Shown: positions 1 to 8,224 of the stretch, in pieces
Layout: the number at the start of each line of letters is the position of its first letter
How positions within the stretch are numbered: the stretch's first letter is position 1
Source of the DNA: Pseudomonadota bacterium
Lineage (GTDB): Bacteria > Pseudomonadota > Alphaproteobacteria > Rhizobiales > Rhizobiaceae
DNA length: 15,020 nt
Direction of reading: 5' to 3'
Assembly: GCA_023387715.1 (NCBI GenBank)
Contig: JAEWHQ010000344.1
Span: forward strand, 1-15,020
Program-made: the position numbers and the translations under genes
Notes under the pieces: model-generated
The model's input: the letters and a program-made list of their open reading frames with translations, nothing else
The model's database searches: none
What the model was told of the DNA's origin: nothing

Positions 1-423
1 TTTAGGCTGTGGCGCCTGTGGCTGCATGGCAGCTTTTGTCATTTTGGAAACAGAGATTTCACCGGCTTTGACGAGCTTTGCTTCACCCCAGATGACATCA
101 ATCTTGTTTTTCTTCATCAAGAAGCCAACGCCGCCATTCATACGCTCGGCAATGCCGCGTGAACGGGCAACAACAGCTTTAATATCGGCGGTCACTGTGC
201 CTTCAATATTGAGGCCATAATTCTTGGCGTGATCGGCCAGATGCTTCACTTCAGCAGAGCGCAGCAATGCTTTGGTCGGAATACAACCCCAGTTGGAGCA
301 AATACCTGCCAAATGTTCGCGCTCAACAATCGCGGTTTTCAACCCCAACTGAGCTGCGCGGATCGCAGTTACATAGCCGCCAGGGCCAGATCCGATAACA
401 ATCACATCATAAATGTCGGCCAT
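1..423 (-). CDS. lpdA: Dihydrolipoyl dehydrogenase (E3), N-terminal part, cut by window edge
   Basis: Flavoprotein that reoxidises the dihydrolipoyl arms of the pyruvate dehydrogenase E2, passing electrons through an active-site disulfide and FAD to NAD+ in the cytoplasm. The 141 visible residues begin MADIYDVIVIGSGPGGY. The GSGPGG FAD-binding loop is at 11-16, E34 is the expected FAD-ribose ligand, and the redox pair is C42/C47 in ICSNWGCIPTK. The start at 423 has AGGA a few bases upstream. The visible part ends in an Ala/Pro/Gln stretch typical of rhizobial LpdA. There is no N-terminal lipoyl domain, unlike some E3 proteins, but two other lipoyl domains are encoded nearby. It is the last visible gene of the pdh cluster, 17 bases after the GNAT gene, so probably co-transcribed. 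A related flavin oxidoreductase is possible from the fold alone, but the context makes E3 very likely. About two thirds of the protein lies beyond the window. Confidence 0.96.
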   Translation of the reverse strand, partial: MADIYDVIVIGSGPGGYVTAIRAAQLGLKTAIVEREHLAGICSNWGCIPTKALLRSAEVKHLADHAKNYGLNIEGTVTADIKAVVARSRGIAERMNGGVGFLMKKNKIDVIWGEAKLVKAGEISVSKMTKAAMQPQAPQPK

Positions 424-440
424 ATCGTTCCTGCCTTTGT

Positions 441-1028
441 TCACATCACGCTGCGGGTTAAAAACACCCAGTCGTGTTTGTTACAATCTTCGAAGTGCGG
501 CACGTGAGCGAGCCTGCTGACTTCCTTGAAATTCATCGATTTGTAGAGGGAAAGTCCCGCATGATTGTGGCTTTCCGTAATCAGGCTGACGGCATGATTG
601 CCCTGTTTTTCAGCCTGTTCAATCTCATATGCGACCAGCAAACGGCCAAGTCCCTTGCCACGGAAGCGTTTATAAACGCCCACACTGTCAATAAAACGGT
701 GGCCGATCATTTGCTGTTGCAATTGCAGCAAAGGCGCAAAAACCGGATGATCAGCTTCCTGATCCAAAATACCGGCTTCAATCGTATAGCCAACTGAAAG
801 ACCGGCTGTTTCATGGTCAACTTCCGCAATAGCGGTGTTTTCCCAGCCTTCTGATCCTGCCTGCGCCAGCGCCCATGCACCATATTCCAATGGCGTATCC
901 GCTTCGCCGTTCAACACAGCCCTGTTCCAGATCCAGCTGGCAAAGCCATGCGACGACAGATCAACCAGAATGGCGATCTCTGCCGCATCACGTTTATGCG
1001 CCGGACGGATGGAAATATGTTGTGTCAT
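441..1028 (-). CDS. GNAT-family N-acetyltransferase
   Basis: Putative acetyl-CoA-dependent N-acetyltransferase of 195 residues, substrate unknown. A GNAT fold is indicated by the N-terminal ISIRPAHKRDAAEIAILV segment, the acetyl-CoA pyrophosphate-binding loop RGKGLG at 123-128 and the C-terminal NHAGLSLYKSMNF segment at 155-167. The acceptor-binding middle part carries no recognisable substrate signature. The ATG at 1028 is preferred over an in-frame TTG one codon upstream because GGAGA at 1036-1040 sits 7 bases from the ATG but only 4 from the TTG. The gene lies between pdhC (61-base gap holding a strong hairpin) and lpdA (17-base gap) on the same strand, so it probably belongs to the pyruvate dehydrogenase transcript. 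The enzyme complex makes acetyl-CoA, the usual GNAT donor; a role in acetylating the complex or a metabolite is speculation. It could also be a protein or drug acetyltransferase. Confidence 0.9.
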   Translation of the reverse strand: MTQHISIRPAHKRDAAEIAILVDLSSHGFASWIWNRAVLNGEADTPLEYGAWALAQAGSEGWENTAIAEVDHETAGLSVGYTIEAGILDQEADHPVFAPLLQLQQQMIGHRFIDSVGVYKRFRGKGLGRLLVAYEIEQAEKQGNHAVSLITESHNHAGLSLYKSMNFKEVSRLAHVPHFEDCNKHDWVFLTRSVM

Positions 1029-1041
1029 CAAAGCGTCTCCG

Positions 1042-1077
1042 GTGTTGCGCTTTGAGAGCTATCCCAAAGCGCAGCAC
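1042..1077 (-). promoter_or_regulatory. Intergenic hairpin between pdhC and the GNAT gene
   Basis: The sequence shows arms TGCGCTTT (1046-1053) and AAAGCGCA (1066-1073) around a 12-base loop, extended outward by GTG/CAC after one unpaired position. On the transcribed (minus) strand the hairpin is followed by the Shine-Dalgarno of the GNAT gene, not by a T-run, so it is not a standard intrinsic terminator. It could protect the pdhC 3' end, cause partial termination, or modulate translation of the downstream gene. The role is inferred. Confidence 0.6.
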
Positions 1078-1089
1078 TGATTTTAATGC

Positions 1090-2427
1090 TTATACCAGCA
1101 TGCCCATCGGATTTTCGATGCGGCGCTTGAAGGCCTGAGCAAGTTCGGCAGCCAGTGCACCGTCAACAGCGCGGTGATCGGTTGACAATGTCACGGACAT
1201 GACAGTTGCCACTTTCACTTCGCCATTTTCAACGATTGCCCGCTGTTCACCAGCGCCCACTGCAAAGATCGTTGCATGGGGCGGATTGATGATGGCCGCA
1301 AAGTCTTTCACGCCGAACATACCAAGGTTTGACACCGAAGTGGTGCCGCCCTGATATTCTTCAGGCTTCAGCTTGCGATCACGGGCGCGCTTGGCCATAT
1401 CTTTCATTTCGTTGGAAATGACCGACAGGGTTTTGCTCTCTGCATTGCGAACGATCGGAGTAATCAGACCGCCCGGAATCGAAACCGCGACACCGACATC
1501 AGACTGCTTGTGCACGATCATGCCGCTGTCAGTCCATGATACGTTGGCATCCGGCACATCGCGCAGCGCAAGTGCAGTTGCCTTGATGACCATGTCATTG
1601 ACCGAAAGCTTGTAAGCAGGCACTTCGCCCTTCTCGGTTTTCACGAGAGGTGCCGACGCGTTGATTTCACTGCGCAGTGCAAGCAATGCATCCAGATTAC
1701 AATCAATAGTCAGGTAGAAATGCGGAACTGTCAGCTTCGATTCCATCAGGCGACGCGCAATAACCTTACGCATACCGTCATGCGGAACCACATCATATGA
1801 ACCTTCCTCAAACAATTTGAGAACGGTTTCATCTGACATGCCCTGCGGAACAGCTGCTGCAACAGGTGCCTGAGCAGCACTTGATGCTTTAGTTGCACCG
1901 GAGCTCAGCGCTTTTTCCACGTCCTTTTGAATGATACGGCCACGCGGACCAGTACCGGTCACGCCAGCAATATCAAGACCGGCATCTTTAGCAATGCGGC
2001 GAGCAAGCGGTGAAGCAAACACGCGGTCGCCAGTCGATGCAGGTGCTGATGCAGGCGCAGCAGCTACAGGCGCTGCTTCAGCCTTTGGTGCTTCTGCTTT
2101 CGGTGCAGCAGCCGGAGTTGCGGCTGGTGCTGGTGCTTGGGCTGGTGCAGCATCGCCGCCCTTAGCAGCTTCGGCTACATCTTCGCCTTCTTCGGCAAGG
2201 ATTGCGATAACTGCATTGACCTTCACACCTTCAGTGCCGGCCGGAACCATCAGTTTGGCCACAACACCTTCATCAACAGCTTCGACTTCCATCGTTGCTT
2301 TGTCGGTTTCGATCTCGGCGATCACATCGCCGGACGATACCTTGTCGCCTTCCTTAACCAGCCATTTGGAGAGGTTGCCCTCTTCCATGGTTGGGGAAAG
2401 CGCAGGCATGGTGATTTTAATCGGCAT
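1090..2427 (-). CDS. pdhC: Dihydrolipoyllysine-residue acetyltransferase, pyruvate dehydrogenase E2
   Basis: Core subunit of the pyruvate dehydrogenase complex. It takes the acetyl group formed by E1 on its swinging lipoyl arm and transfers it to CoA. The 445 residues show, in order: one lipoyl domain (1-80) with the lipoylated K43 in the [11 protein letters not shown] motif; an Ala/Pro-rich flexible linker (about 84-134); a peripheral subunit-binding domain (136-173, [16 protein letters not shown]...[12 protein letters not shown]) that holds E1/E3; a second linker; and the catalytic domain (about 213-445) ending with HRAVDG, in which H418 and D422 are the expected catalytic residues. One lipoyl domain instead of the three in E. 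coli AceF is usual in alphaproteobacteria. The start is 15 bases after the pdhB stop, and the Shine-Dalgarno AGGAGG overlaps that stop codon, suggesting coupled translation. The lipoyl domain is about 80 percent identical to that of PdhB. A 2-oxoglutarate E2 is excluded by the neighbouring E1 genes. Confidence 0.98.
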   Translation of the reverse strand: MPIKITMPALSPTMEEGNLSKWLVKEGDKVSSGDVIAEIETDKATMEVEAVDEGVVAKLMVPAGTEGVKVNAVIAILAEEGEDVAEAAKGGDAAPAQAPAPAATPAAAPKAEAPKAEAAPVAAAPASAPASTGDRVFASPLARRIAKDAGLDIAGVTGTGPRGRIIQKDVEKALSSGATKASSAAQAPVAAAVPQGMSDETVLKLFEEGSYDVVPHDGMRKVIARRLMESKLTVPHFYLTIDCNLDALLALRSEINASAPLVKTEKGEVPAYKLSVNDMVIKATALALRDVPDANVSWTDSGMIVHKQSDVGVAVSIPGGLITPIVRNAESKTLSVISNEMKDMAKRARDRKLKPEEYQGGTTSVSNLGMFGVKDFAAIINPPHATIFAVGAGEQRAIVENGEVKVATVMSVTLSTDHRAVDGALAAELAQAFKRRIENPMGMLV

Positions 2428-2442
2428 GTCCTAAGAGCCTCC

Positions 2443-3825
2443 TCAGGCGGTGTATGTGACGGCTTTCACCGCCTCGACAACTTCCGCCACGCTTGGCAGA
2501 GCCAGTTTTTCCAAATTCGCCGCATATGGCATCGGCACGTCTTTACCTGCGATGGTCATGATTGGCGCATCGAGATAATCAAATGCCTGCTGCATCACGC
2601 GGGTGGCAATTTCCGTACCAACGGATGACTGCGGGAAGCCTTCTTCAACAGTTACCAGACGACCGGTCTTCTTAACCGATTCAATCACAGTCGGCAGATC
2701 CATCGGACGGATGGTGCGCAGATCAATGATCTCCACATCGATACCTTCTGCGGCCAGCTGTTCAGCAGCTTTAATCGCATAGGTCATACCAATACCAAAG
2801 GATACGATCGTTGCATCGCTACCCACTTTGTGGATGCGGGCTTTACCGATTGGCAATACGAAATCTTCCATATCCGGCACATCAAAATGCTGACCGTAGA
2901 GAATTTCGTTTTCCAAAAATACAACCGGATTTGGATCGCGGATAGCCGCTTTCAGCAAGCCTTTAGCGTCTGCTGCCGAATAAGGCATGACAACTTTAAG
3001 ACCCGGAATATGGCTGTACCATGCTGCATAGCACTGGGAGTGCTGAGCAGCCACACGGGCAGCAGCACCGGATGGACCGCGGAACACCATAGGCGCACCC
3101 ATCTGACCACCGGACATATAAAGTGTCTTGGCAGCAGAGTTAACGATCTGGTCAATTGCCTGCATGGCAAAGTTGAAGGTCATGAATTCAACGATCGGAC
3201 GAAGACCGGCAAATGCTGCACCGACACCGATACCGGCAAAGCCGTGTTCGGTAATGGGTGTATCAACAACGCGCTTATCACCGAATTCGTCGAGAAGACC
3301 TTGGGTTACTTTATAAGCACCCTGATATTCAGCAACTTCTTCACCCATAACGAAGACGTTAGGATCACGGCGCATTTCTTCAGCCATTGCATCGCGCAAT
3401 GCTTCACGCACAGTGGTCGAAACCATTTTGGTGCCGGCCGGAATATCCGGATCATTGGCAACATCCAGAACAGGTGCCTGTGGTGTTGCAGCAGCAGTTG
3501 CAGGCACAGTCGCAGCAGGTGCTTCAGCCGGAGCGCTAGCTGCCGCAGGAGCAGCAGATGCGTTCGCATCAGCAGCGCTTTCATCGTCACCAAGCAAAAC
3601 TGCAATCACGGAATTAACCTTGACGCCTTCGGTGCCTTCAGCGACCACGAGCTTGCCGATGGTGCCTTCGTCAACGGCTTCAACTTCCATTGTTGCCTTG
3701 TCGGTTTCGATTTCGGCCAGAATGTCACCGGAGGTAACTTTATCGCCTTCTTTAACCAACCATTTGGAGAGCTTGCCTTCTTCCATTGTCGGAGAAAGGG
3801 CGGGCATGAGAATTTCTACAGGCAT
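2443..3825 (-). CDS. pdhB: Pyruvate dehydrogenase E1 component subunit beta with N-terminal lipoyl domain
   Basis: Beta half of the thiamine-diphosphate-dependent E1, which decarboxylates pyruvate and reductively acetylates lipoamide. It has 460 residues, about 130 more than a plain E1 beta. The extra part is a complete lipoyl domain (1-78, lipoyl lysine K43 in [11 protein letters not shown]) followed by an Ala/Pro linker (about 84-125). The E1 beta domain then starts near 134 with [13 protein letters not shown], contains [17 protein letters not shown] (161-177, the glutamate pair that contacts the thiamine cofactor) and TEHGFAG (192-198). The lipoyl fusion is known from rhizobia and other alphaproteobacteria. 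GAGGAAGG at 3833-3840 lies 7 bases before the ATG, 18 bases after the pdhA stop. Because the lipoyl arm is built into E1, the complex has two lipoyl-bearing subunits; both need LipA/LipB modification, and those genes are not in the window. Confidence 0.98.
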   Translation of the reverse strand: MPVEILMPALSPTMEEGKLSKWLVKEGDKVTSGDILAEIETDKATMEVEAVDEGTIGKLVVAEGTEGVKVNSVIAVLLGDDESAADANASAAPAAASAPAEAPAATVPATAAATPQAPVLDVANDPDIPAGTKMVSTTVREALRDAMAEEMRRDPNVFVMGEEVAEYQGAYKVTQGLLDEFGDKRVVDTPITEHGFAGIGVGAAFAGLRPIVEFMTFNFAMQAIDQIVNSAAKTLYMSGGQMGAPMVFRGPSGAAARVAAQHSQCYAAWYSHIPGLKVVMPYSAADAKGLLKAAIRDPNPVVFLENEILYGQHFDVPDMEDFVLPIGKARIHKVGSDATIVSFGIGMTYAIKAAEQLAAEGIDVEIIDLRTIRPMDLPTVIESVKKTGRLVTVEEGFPQSSVGTEIATRVMQQAFDYLDAPIMTIAGKDVPMPYAANLEKLALPSVAEVVEAVKAVTYTA

Positions 3826-3843
3826 TTCTACACCTTCCTCGAA

Positions 3844-4884
3844 TCAAAGCAAAATATCTGTGTAGAGCTCGGACACTTCCGGCTCCGGATCGTGCGTTGC
3901 AAAATCAGCCGAATCGGCAACGATCTCACGCACTTCCTTATCGATATTTTTCAGCTCTTCTTCGGTCGCCCAGCCCTTATCGAGCAAACGCTGTCTGACC
4001 TGTTCAATCGGGTCATGCTCGGCACGCACCTTCTGAACTTCTTCTTTTGAGCGATATTTTGCCGGATCGGACATGGAGTGACCGCGATAGCGGTAGGTCT
4101 GCATATCAAGAATGATCGGGCCTTTGCCGGAACGTGCCCATTCGAGCGCCATTTCAGCAGCCGCATTCACTGCACGCACATCCATACCATCAACCTGAAT
4201 ACCAGGGATGTTGAAAGATGCACCGCGCTTAGAAAAATCTGTTTCCGCAGAAGAACGGGTCACCGATGTACCCATTGCATAGCGGTTGTTTTCAATGATG
4301 AAGACAACCGGCAAATTCCAAAGCTTTGCCATGTTGAATGTTTCATAGACCTGCCCCTGATTGGAGGCACCGTCGCCGAAATAAGTCAGAGATACATTGT
4401 CATTGCCGCGATAACGGTTGGCAAAGGCCAGACCTGCGCCCAACGGAACCTGCGCACCAACGATACCGTGGCCGCCATAGAAATGCTTCTCTTTCGAGAA
4501 CATATGCATCGAGCCGCCCTTGCCTTTCGACAAGCCGCCACGACGTCCGGTCAGTTCAGCCATCACGCCGCGGGCGCTCATGCCTGTTGCCAGCATATGT
4601 CCATGATCACGATAGGCGGTGATAACCTGATCACCTTCCTTCTGTGCCATCTGCATACCAACAACGACAGCTTCCTGTCCGATATAGAGATGGCAGAAAC
4701 CACCGATCAGACCCATACCGTAAAGCTGACCAGCTTTTTCTTCGAAACGTCGAATCAACAACATTTCGCGGTAGCTGCTCAATTCCTGCTCTTTAGTAAA
4801 ATCAGCAGGCTTGGGGGTCTTAGGTGCAGTGTTTGAAGCCGACTGTGATTTGGTCACAGACGCCTTGTTAGCCCTCGATGCCAT
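3844..4884 (-). CDS. pdhA: Pyruvate dehydrogenase E1 component subunit alpha
   Basis: Alpha half of the E1 heterotetramer, carrying the thiamine diphosphate and Mg-binding motif. It has 346 residues. A lysine/serine-rich, probably flexible N-terminal tail (1-28) is followed by the dehydrogenase E1 fold, including RRFEEKAGQLYGMGLIGGFCHLYIGQEA (45-72) and the thiamine motif from GDGASNQ (170-176) to NN (199-200). RYRGHSMSDPAKYRSKEEV (265-283) matches the loop that is phosphorylated in mitochondrial E1 alpha; no kinase gene is seen here. GGGAG lies 6 bases upstream of the ATG. It is the first gene of the pdhA-pdhB-pdhC-GNAT-lpdA cluster, behind a 135-base spacer that should hold the promoter. 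A branched-chain 2-oxoacid E1 is less likely because of the GGSMHMF and GHSMSDP motifs and the pdh context. Confidence 0.98.
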   Translation of the reverse strand: MASRANKASVTKSQSASNTAPKTPKPADFTKEQELSSYREMLLIRRFEEKAGQLYGMGLIGGFCHLYIGQEAVVVGMQMAQKEGDQVITAYRDHGHMLATGMSARGVMAELTGRRGGLSKGKGGSMHMFSKEKHFYGGHGIVGAQVPLGAGLAFANRYRGNDNVSLTYFGDGASNQGQVYETFNMAKLWNLPVVFIIENNRYAMGTSVTRSSAETDFSKRGASFNIPGIQVDGMDVRAVNAAAEMALEWARSGKGPIILDMQTYRYRGHSMSDPAKYRSKEEVQKVRAEHDPIEQVRQRLLDKGWATEEELKNIDKEVREIVADSADFATHDPEPEVSELYTDILL

Positions 4885-5019
4885 AATTTGCTCCCTATTG
4901 TCTTACTGAAATAACCTTAAACGGCTGTCAAACAAGTTACAATATGCAACAGGGGCATAGCAGCTATGTTATTAAGTCTTTAATTTCACTCATTAAAAAG
5001 ACTATTAACCGGATTTCAG
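4885..5019 (-). promoter_or_regulatory. pdhA upstream region with palindrome and TTGACA hexamer
   Basis: This spacer separates the ftsB stop from pdhA. It contains a 13-bp palindrome, CATAGC-A-GCTATG, at 4956-4968 and, on the minus strand, a TTGACA hexamer at 4931-4926. No good -10 hexamer lies 16-18 bases downstream of that TTGACA, so the promoter assignment is weak. A separate 7-bp inverted repeat, AGTCTTT/AAAGACT (4975-4981 and 4997-5003), lies just after ftsB but lacks a T-run. The palindrome does not look like the E. coli PdhR site. A promoter here is expected from gene order; which element matters is inferred. Confidence 0.4.
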
Positions 5020-5349
5020 TTAATCAGACGCATCTTCACGAGAAATAATTATTGTCAGTTCGTTTTCATGGGAGAGATTAAGCGCTCGTCGTGCCTGTTC
5101 GTCAAGCATATCCTTTTCAATGGAGCCATCACGCAAAAGCGAGACGCGTTTTTCCATTGCTTGGCGCTCAATGGTCAGCTCTTCAAGTTGCCCGTTTAAG
5201 AGAGCAACCTGCTGCTGCAAGCGCGCACTTGAATCGATGCCATATTCGCCGTGATAGGCGTGGAAACCAAAATAAGACAGAAAAGCAATGGCCAGTAACG
5301 GCAACACAAATCGTCCGCGAATAGACTTACGCTTTTGCTTGGTCCACAT
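5020..5349 (-). CDS. ftsB: Septum formation initiator FtsB/DivIC-like protein
   Basis: Small bitopic division protein expected to join FtsL and FtsQ at the septum. The 109 residues show a basic cytoplasmic N-terminus (MWTKQKRKSIRGR), one membrane segment (about 14-30, FVLPLLAIAFLSYFGFHAY), and a periplasmic coiled coil (about 39-70, with LQQQVALLNGQLEELTIERQAMEKRV). The end contains SIEKDMLDEQARRALNLSHENE, the usual FtsB/DivIC tail. The ATG at 5349 is chosen over the GTG three codons upstream because AAGGA (5360-5364) is about 10 bases from the ATG but nearly touches the GTG, and because family members begin MWTKQKRKS as far as I recall. The gene sits between eno and pdhA, as is usual in Rhizobiales. 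The leader just upstream can form a nested hairpin. It could be named DivIC; sequence alone does not settle detailed function. Confidence 0.9.
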   Translation of the reverse strand: MWTKQKRKSIRGRFVLPLLAIAFLSYFGFHAYHGEYGIDSSARLQQQVALLNGQLEELTIERQAMEKRVSLLRDGSIEKDMLDEQARRALNLSHENELTIIISREDASD

Positions 5350-5369
5350 ACTCAACACATCCTTTGAGC

Positions 5370-5402
5370 CTTTTTAAGTTTCCGTCGAAACATCTTAAAA
5401 AG
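5370..5402 (-). promoter_or_regulatory. Nested hairpin in the ftsB leader
   Basis: Perfect 9-bp arms, CTTTTTAAG at 5370-5378 and CTTAAAAAG at 5394-5402, enclose a second 4-bp stem TTTC/GAAA (5379-5382 and 5387-5390) with a 4-base loop. On the transcribed strand the structure ends only a few bases before the AAGGA used by ftsB at 5360-5364, with no T-run after it. It is therefore more likely a leader structure, or an operator dyad in DNA, than a terminator. Function is inferred. Confidence 0.6.
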
Positions 5403-5603
5403 CCCGATTACTCATTTTACGCGCAACTTAAGCAGTACCGCCGATACAATAGCAGCAGATCAGAACATGACCGCGTGACAGCCAACAAAAGCACCCACGC
5501 CATAGACCCGCATTCTGATCGTACTAATAAACATTATTTTGCTTAACAGAGCCTTACTCAAAGGCAGCACAAGCAAAACTTTATTAAACACAGTGTGCCG
5601 GAT

Positions 5604-5651
5604 GCCTGTCACAAAACCTGACACAAAGCCTTCCACACAGCCTGCCACAAA
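5604..5651. repeat. Four tandem 12-bp repeats between eno and ftsB
   Basis: Four head-to-tail units are visible: GCCTGTCACAAA (5604-5615), ACCTGACACAAA (5616-5627), GCCTTCCACACA (5628-5639) and GCCTGCCACAAA (5640-5651). The consensus is roughly RCCTNNCACAAA. The array ends just before the T-tract of the eno terminator (read on the minus strand). The 12-base period keeps any reading frame, giving PxTK-type repeats on plus and GFVx on minus, but neither frame is a believable gene. It may be a small minisatellite or clustered protein-binding sites. Confidence 0.8.
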
Positions 5652-5657
5652 ACCCGT

Positions 5658-5691
5658 AAAAACAAAAAGCGGAGCATTGCTGCCCCGCTTT
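5658..5691 (-). terminator. Intrinsic terminator of eno
   Basis: On the minus strand, 47 bases after the eno stop, a 9-bp stem AAGCGGGGC/GCTCCGCTT (5690-5682 and 5675-5667, one G-U wobble) with a 6-base loop is followed by a T-rich run containing TTTTTGTTTTT. This is a standard Rho-independent terminator and separates eno from ftsB. Confidence 0.88.
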
Positions 5692-5737
5692 CATGTTTCG
5701 TGCAGCAAGACGAAAGCCTCACTGCATTTCAAATCCA

Positions 5738-7081
<1,344 letters not shown>

Positions 7082-7148
7082 TCAAGAAACTCGCTTCGAA
7101 TGTGCCTTACAGCCCACCCGATTTACCCATTCTACTTATGCCAACTGC

Positions 7149-7175
7149 GGGTGCGTGTAAAACATTACCGCACCC
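7149..7175 (-). terminator. Possible terminator or processing hairpin downstream of kdsA
   Basis: A 7-bp stem GGGTGCG/CGCACCC (7149-7155 and 7169-7175) continues, after one bulged base, into a 4-bp stem GTAA/TTAC with a 4-base loop, about 40 bases after the kdsA stop. The hairpin is strong but no T-run follows on the minus strand, so intrinsic termination is doubtful. It may stabilise the kdsA 3' end or mark a processing site. Confidence 0.45.
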
Positions 7176-7213
7176 TTCCACAGGGCAAAACTCTCAATTT
7201 ATATAGCCTCAGG

Positions 7214-8047
7214 TCACAAACCTTTGGACAGGCGATCAAAGGCCATCAAAGTTTCCAGCAAGGCTGGCATATTGTCGATCTGCACCATATTCGGGCCATC
7301 TGACGGCGCATTGTCCGGGTCTTCATGGGTCTCAATGAAAAGACCTGCAACGCCAACGGCCACTGCGGCGCGCGCCAATGTTTCAACAAATTCGCGCTGA
7401 CCACCAGATGATCCGCCCTGACCTCCCGGCTGCTGCACGGAATGGGTTGCATCAAAAATAACCGGCGAACCAAAGCCTGCCATAATCGGCAGCGAGCGCA
7501 TGTCAGACACCAGCGTATTATAACCAAATGATGCGCCGCGTTCACAGGACATCACATTCGGATTGCCGCTTTCAGTTACTTTTGCCAGCACATTTTTCAT
7601 GTCCCACGGCGCCAGAAACTGGCCTTTTTTAACATTGACGACACAGCCGGTTTTTGCAGCTGCAATCAGCAAATCTGTCTGTCGGCATAGGAAAGCAGGA
7701 ATTTGTAAAACGTCGATGACATCAGCCACCAGCGCACATTGTTCTTCGGTGTGAACGTCGGTCAGTACCGGAAAATTATATTCTTTTTTCAGATCAGCGA
7801 AAACTTCCATCGCTGTTTCAAGGCCAATGCCGCGCTTGCCGTTCAATGATGTACGGTTGGCTTTGTCAAAGCTGGATTTATAAACCAGACCAATGCCAAG
7901 CTTGTCGGTCTGCTCTTTCAAACGTCCTGCGATGTCAAACGCATGCTGACGGCTTTCCATCTGGCAAGGCCCGGCAATCAGCGCCAATGGCTGATCATTG
8001 CCAAAAGTCACATTGCCTACACGAATAATCGAATTTGCTGTCGTCAT
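7214..8047 (-). CDS. kdsA: 3-deoxy-8-phosphooctulonate synthase, metal-dependent type
   Basis: Condenses phosphoenolpyruvate with arabinose 5-phosphate to KDO 8-phosphate, the first committed step towards the KDO of the lipopolysaccharide inner core. It has 277 residues in a DAHP-synthase-type barrel: [10 protein letters not shown] (23-32), [12 protein letters not shown] (56-67), DVHT (97-100), [14 protein letters not shown] (137-150) and [12 protein letters not shown] (198-209). C28, H202, E239 and D250 match the four metal ligands of the Aquifex aeolicus enzyme. E. coli KdsA, which needs no metal, has Asn in place of this Cys. The start at 8047 has a GAAGG upstream at slightly long spacing. 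The gene lies between pyrG, which provides CTP for later KDO activation, and eno, which provides phosphoenolpyruvate. A DAHP synthase is excluded by length and the KANRTS motif. Confidence 0.98.
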   Translation of the reverse strand: MTTANSIIRVGNVTFGNDQPLALIAGPCQMESRQHAFDIAGRLKEQTDKLGIGLVYKSSFDKANRTSLNGKRGIGLETAMEVFADLKKEYNFPVLTDVHTEEQCALVADVIDVLQIPAFLCRQTDLLIAAAKTGCVVNVKKGQFLAPWDMKNVLAKVTESGNPNVMSCERGASFGYNTLVSDMRSLPIMAGFGSPVIFDATHSVQQPGGQGGSSGGQREFVETLARAAVAVGVAGLFIETHEDPDNAPSDGPNMVQIDNMPALLETLMAFDRLSKGL

Positions 8048-8099
8048 GGTTGGTCAACCTTCATTATCATAGAGTTGGGTCGCTCAAAGCTTGCCCGCA

Positions 8100-8116
8100 G
8101 CCGGATAGAATCCGGC
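8100..8116 (-). promoter_or_regulatory. Inverted repeat with a GANTC site in the kdsA leader
   Basis: Perfect 7-bp arms GCCGGAT and ATCCGGC flank a 3-base centre, 53-69 bases upstream of the kdsA start and downstream of the pyrG terminator. The right-hand junction contains GAATC (8108-8112), a match to the GANTC site methylated by CcrM in alphaproteobacteria. It can be an operator or a small RNA hairpin in the leader. Function is inferred. Confidence 0.5.
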
Positions 8117-8150
8117 ACAAAACTTGTGTCACTATAAACCTCAGTAACCA

Positions 8151-8187
8151 TATAAAAAAGCGCCACTGTTTATCACATATGGCGCTT
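8151..8187 (-). terminator. Intrinsic terminator of pyrG
   Basis: On the minus strand, about 38 bases after the pyrG stop, an 8-bp stem AAGCGCCA/TGGCGCTT (8187-8180 and 8165-8158) with a 14-base loop is followed by TTTTTTATA. The opposite strand also has T-rich sequence after the stem. Spacing and T-run support Rho-independent termination before kdsA. Confidence 0.85.
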
Positions 8188-8224
8188 CTTTTGATTTTTA
8201 CATCAGGCAATCATACATTTGCGA

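Larger units (their letters stand above)
5350..5657. other. Gene-free spacer between the eno terminator and ftsB
   Basis: About 300 bases without a convincing gene. From the ftsB side it holds a nested hairpin next to the ftsB Shine-Dalgarno, a distant 8-bp inverted repeat GATCAGAA/TTCTGATC (5458-5465 and 5513-5520, 47 bases apart), and four tandem 12-bp repeats. Open frames of 60-90 codons cross it on both strands but lack ribosome-binding sites and recognisable domains. ftsB must have its promoter here, since eno ends in a terminator; I could not identify convincing -35/-10 boxes. Confidence 0.5.

Noticed and set aside
2030..2170. Repetitive GCTGCAG-like DNA in pdhC, similar stretches in pdhB
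   Set aside because: It encodes the Ala/Pro-rich flexible linkers that follow the lipoyl domains, so no separate repeat element is needed.
2830..4050. Open frame of 406 codons on the plus strand, antisense to pdhB and pdhA
   Set aside because: Its product is rich in Asn, His, Phe and Cys with no recognisable domain, and it mirrors two well-supported genes. Long antisense frames are common opposite strongly biased coding DNA.
4993..5010. Possible CtrA site TTAA-N8-TTAACC between ftsB and pdhA
   Set aside because: The CtrA consensus needs a 7-base spacer; here it is 8, in AT-rich sequence where TTAA is frequent.
5460..5648. 62-codon frame on the minus strand across the 12-bp repeats
   Set aside because: It starts with GTG without a ribosome-binding site, and its repetitive GFVx start simply reads through the tandem repeats. 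No homologue comes to mind.
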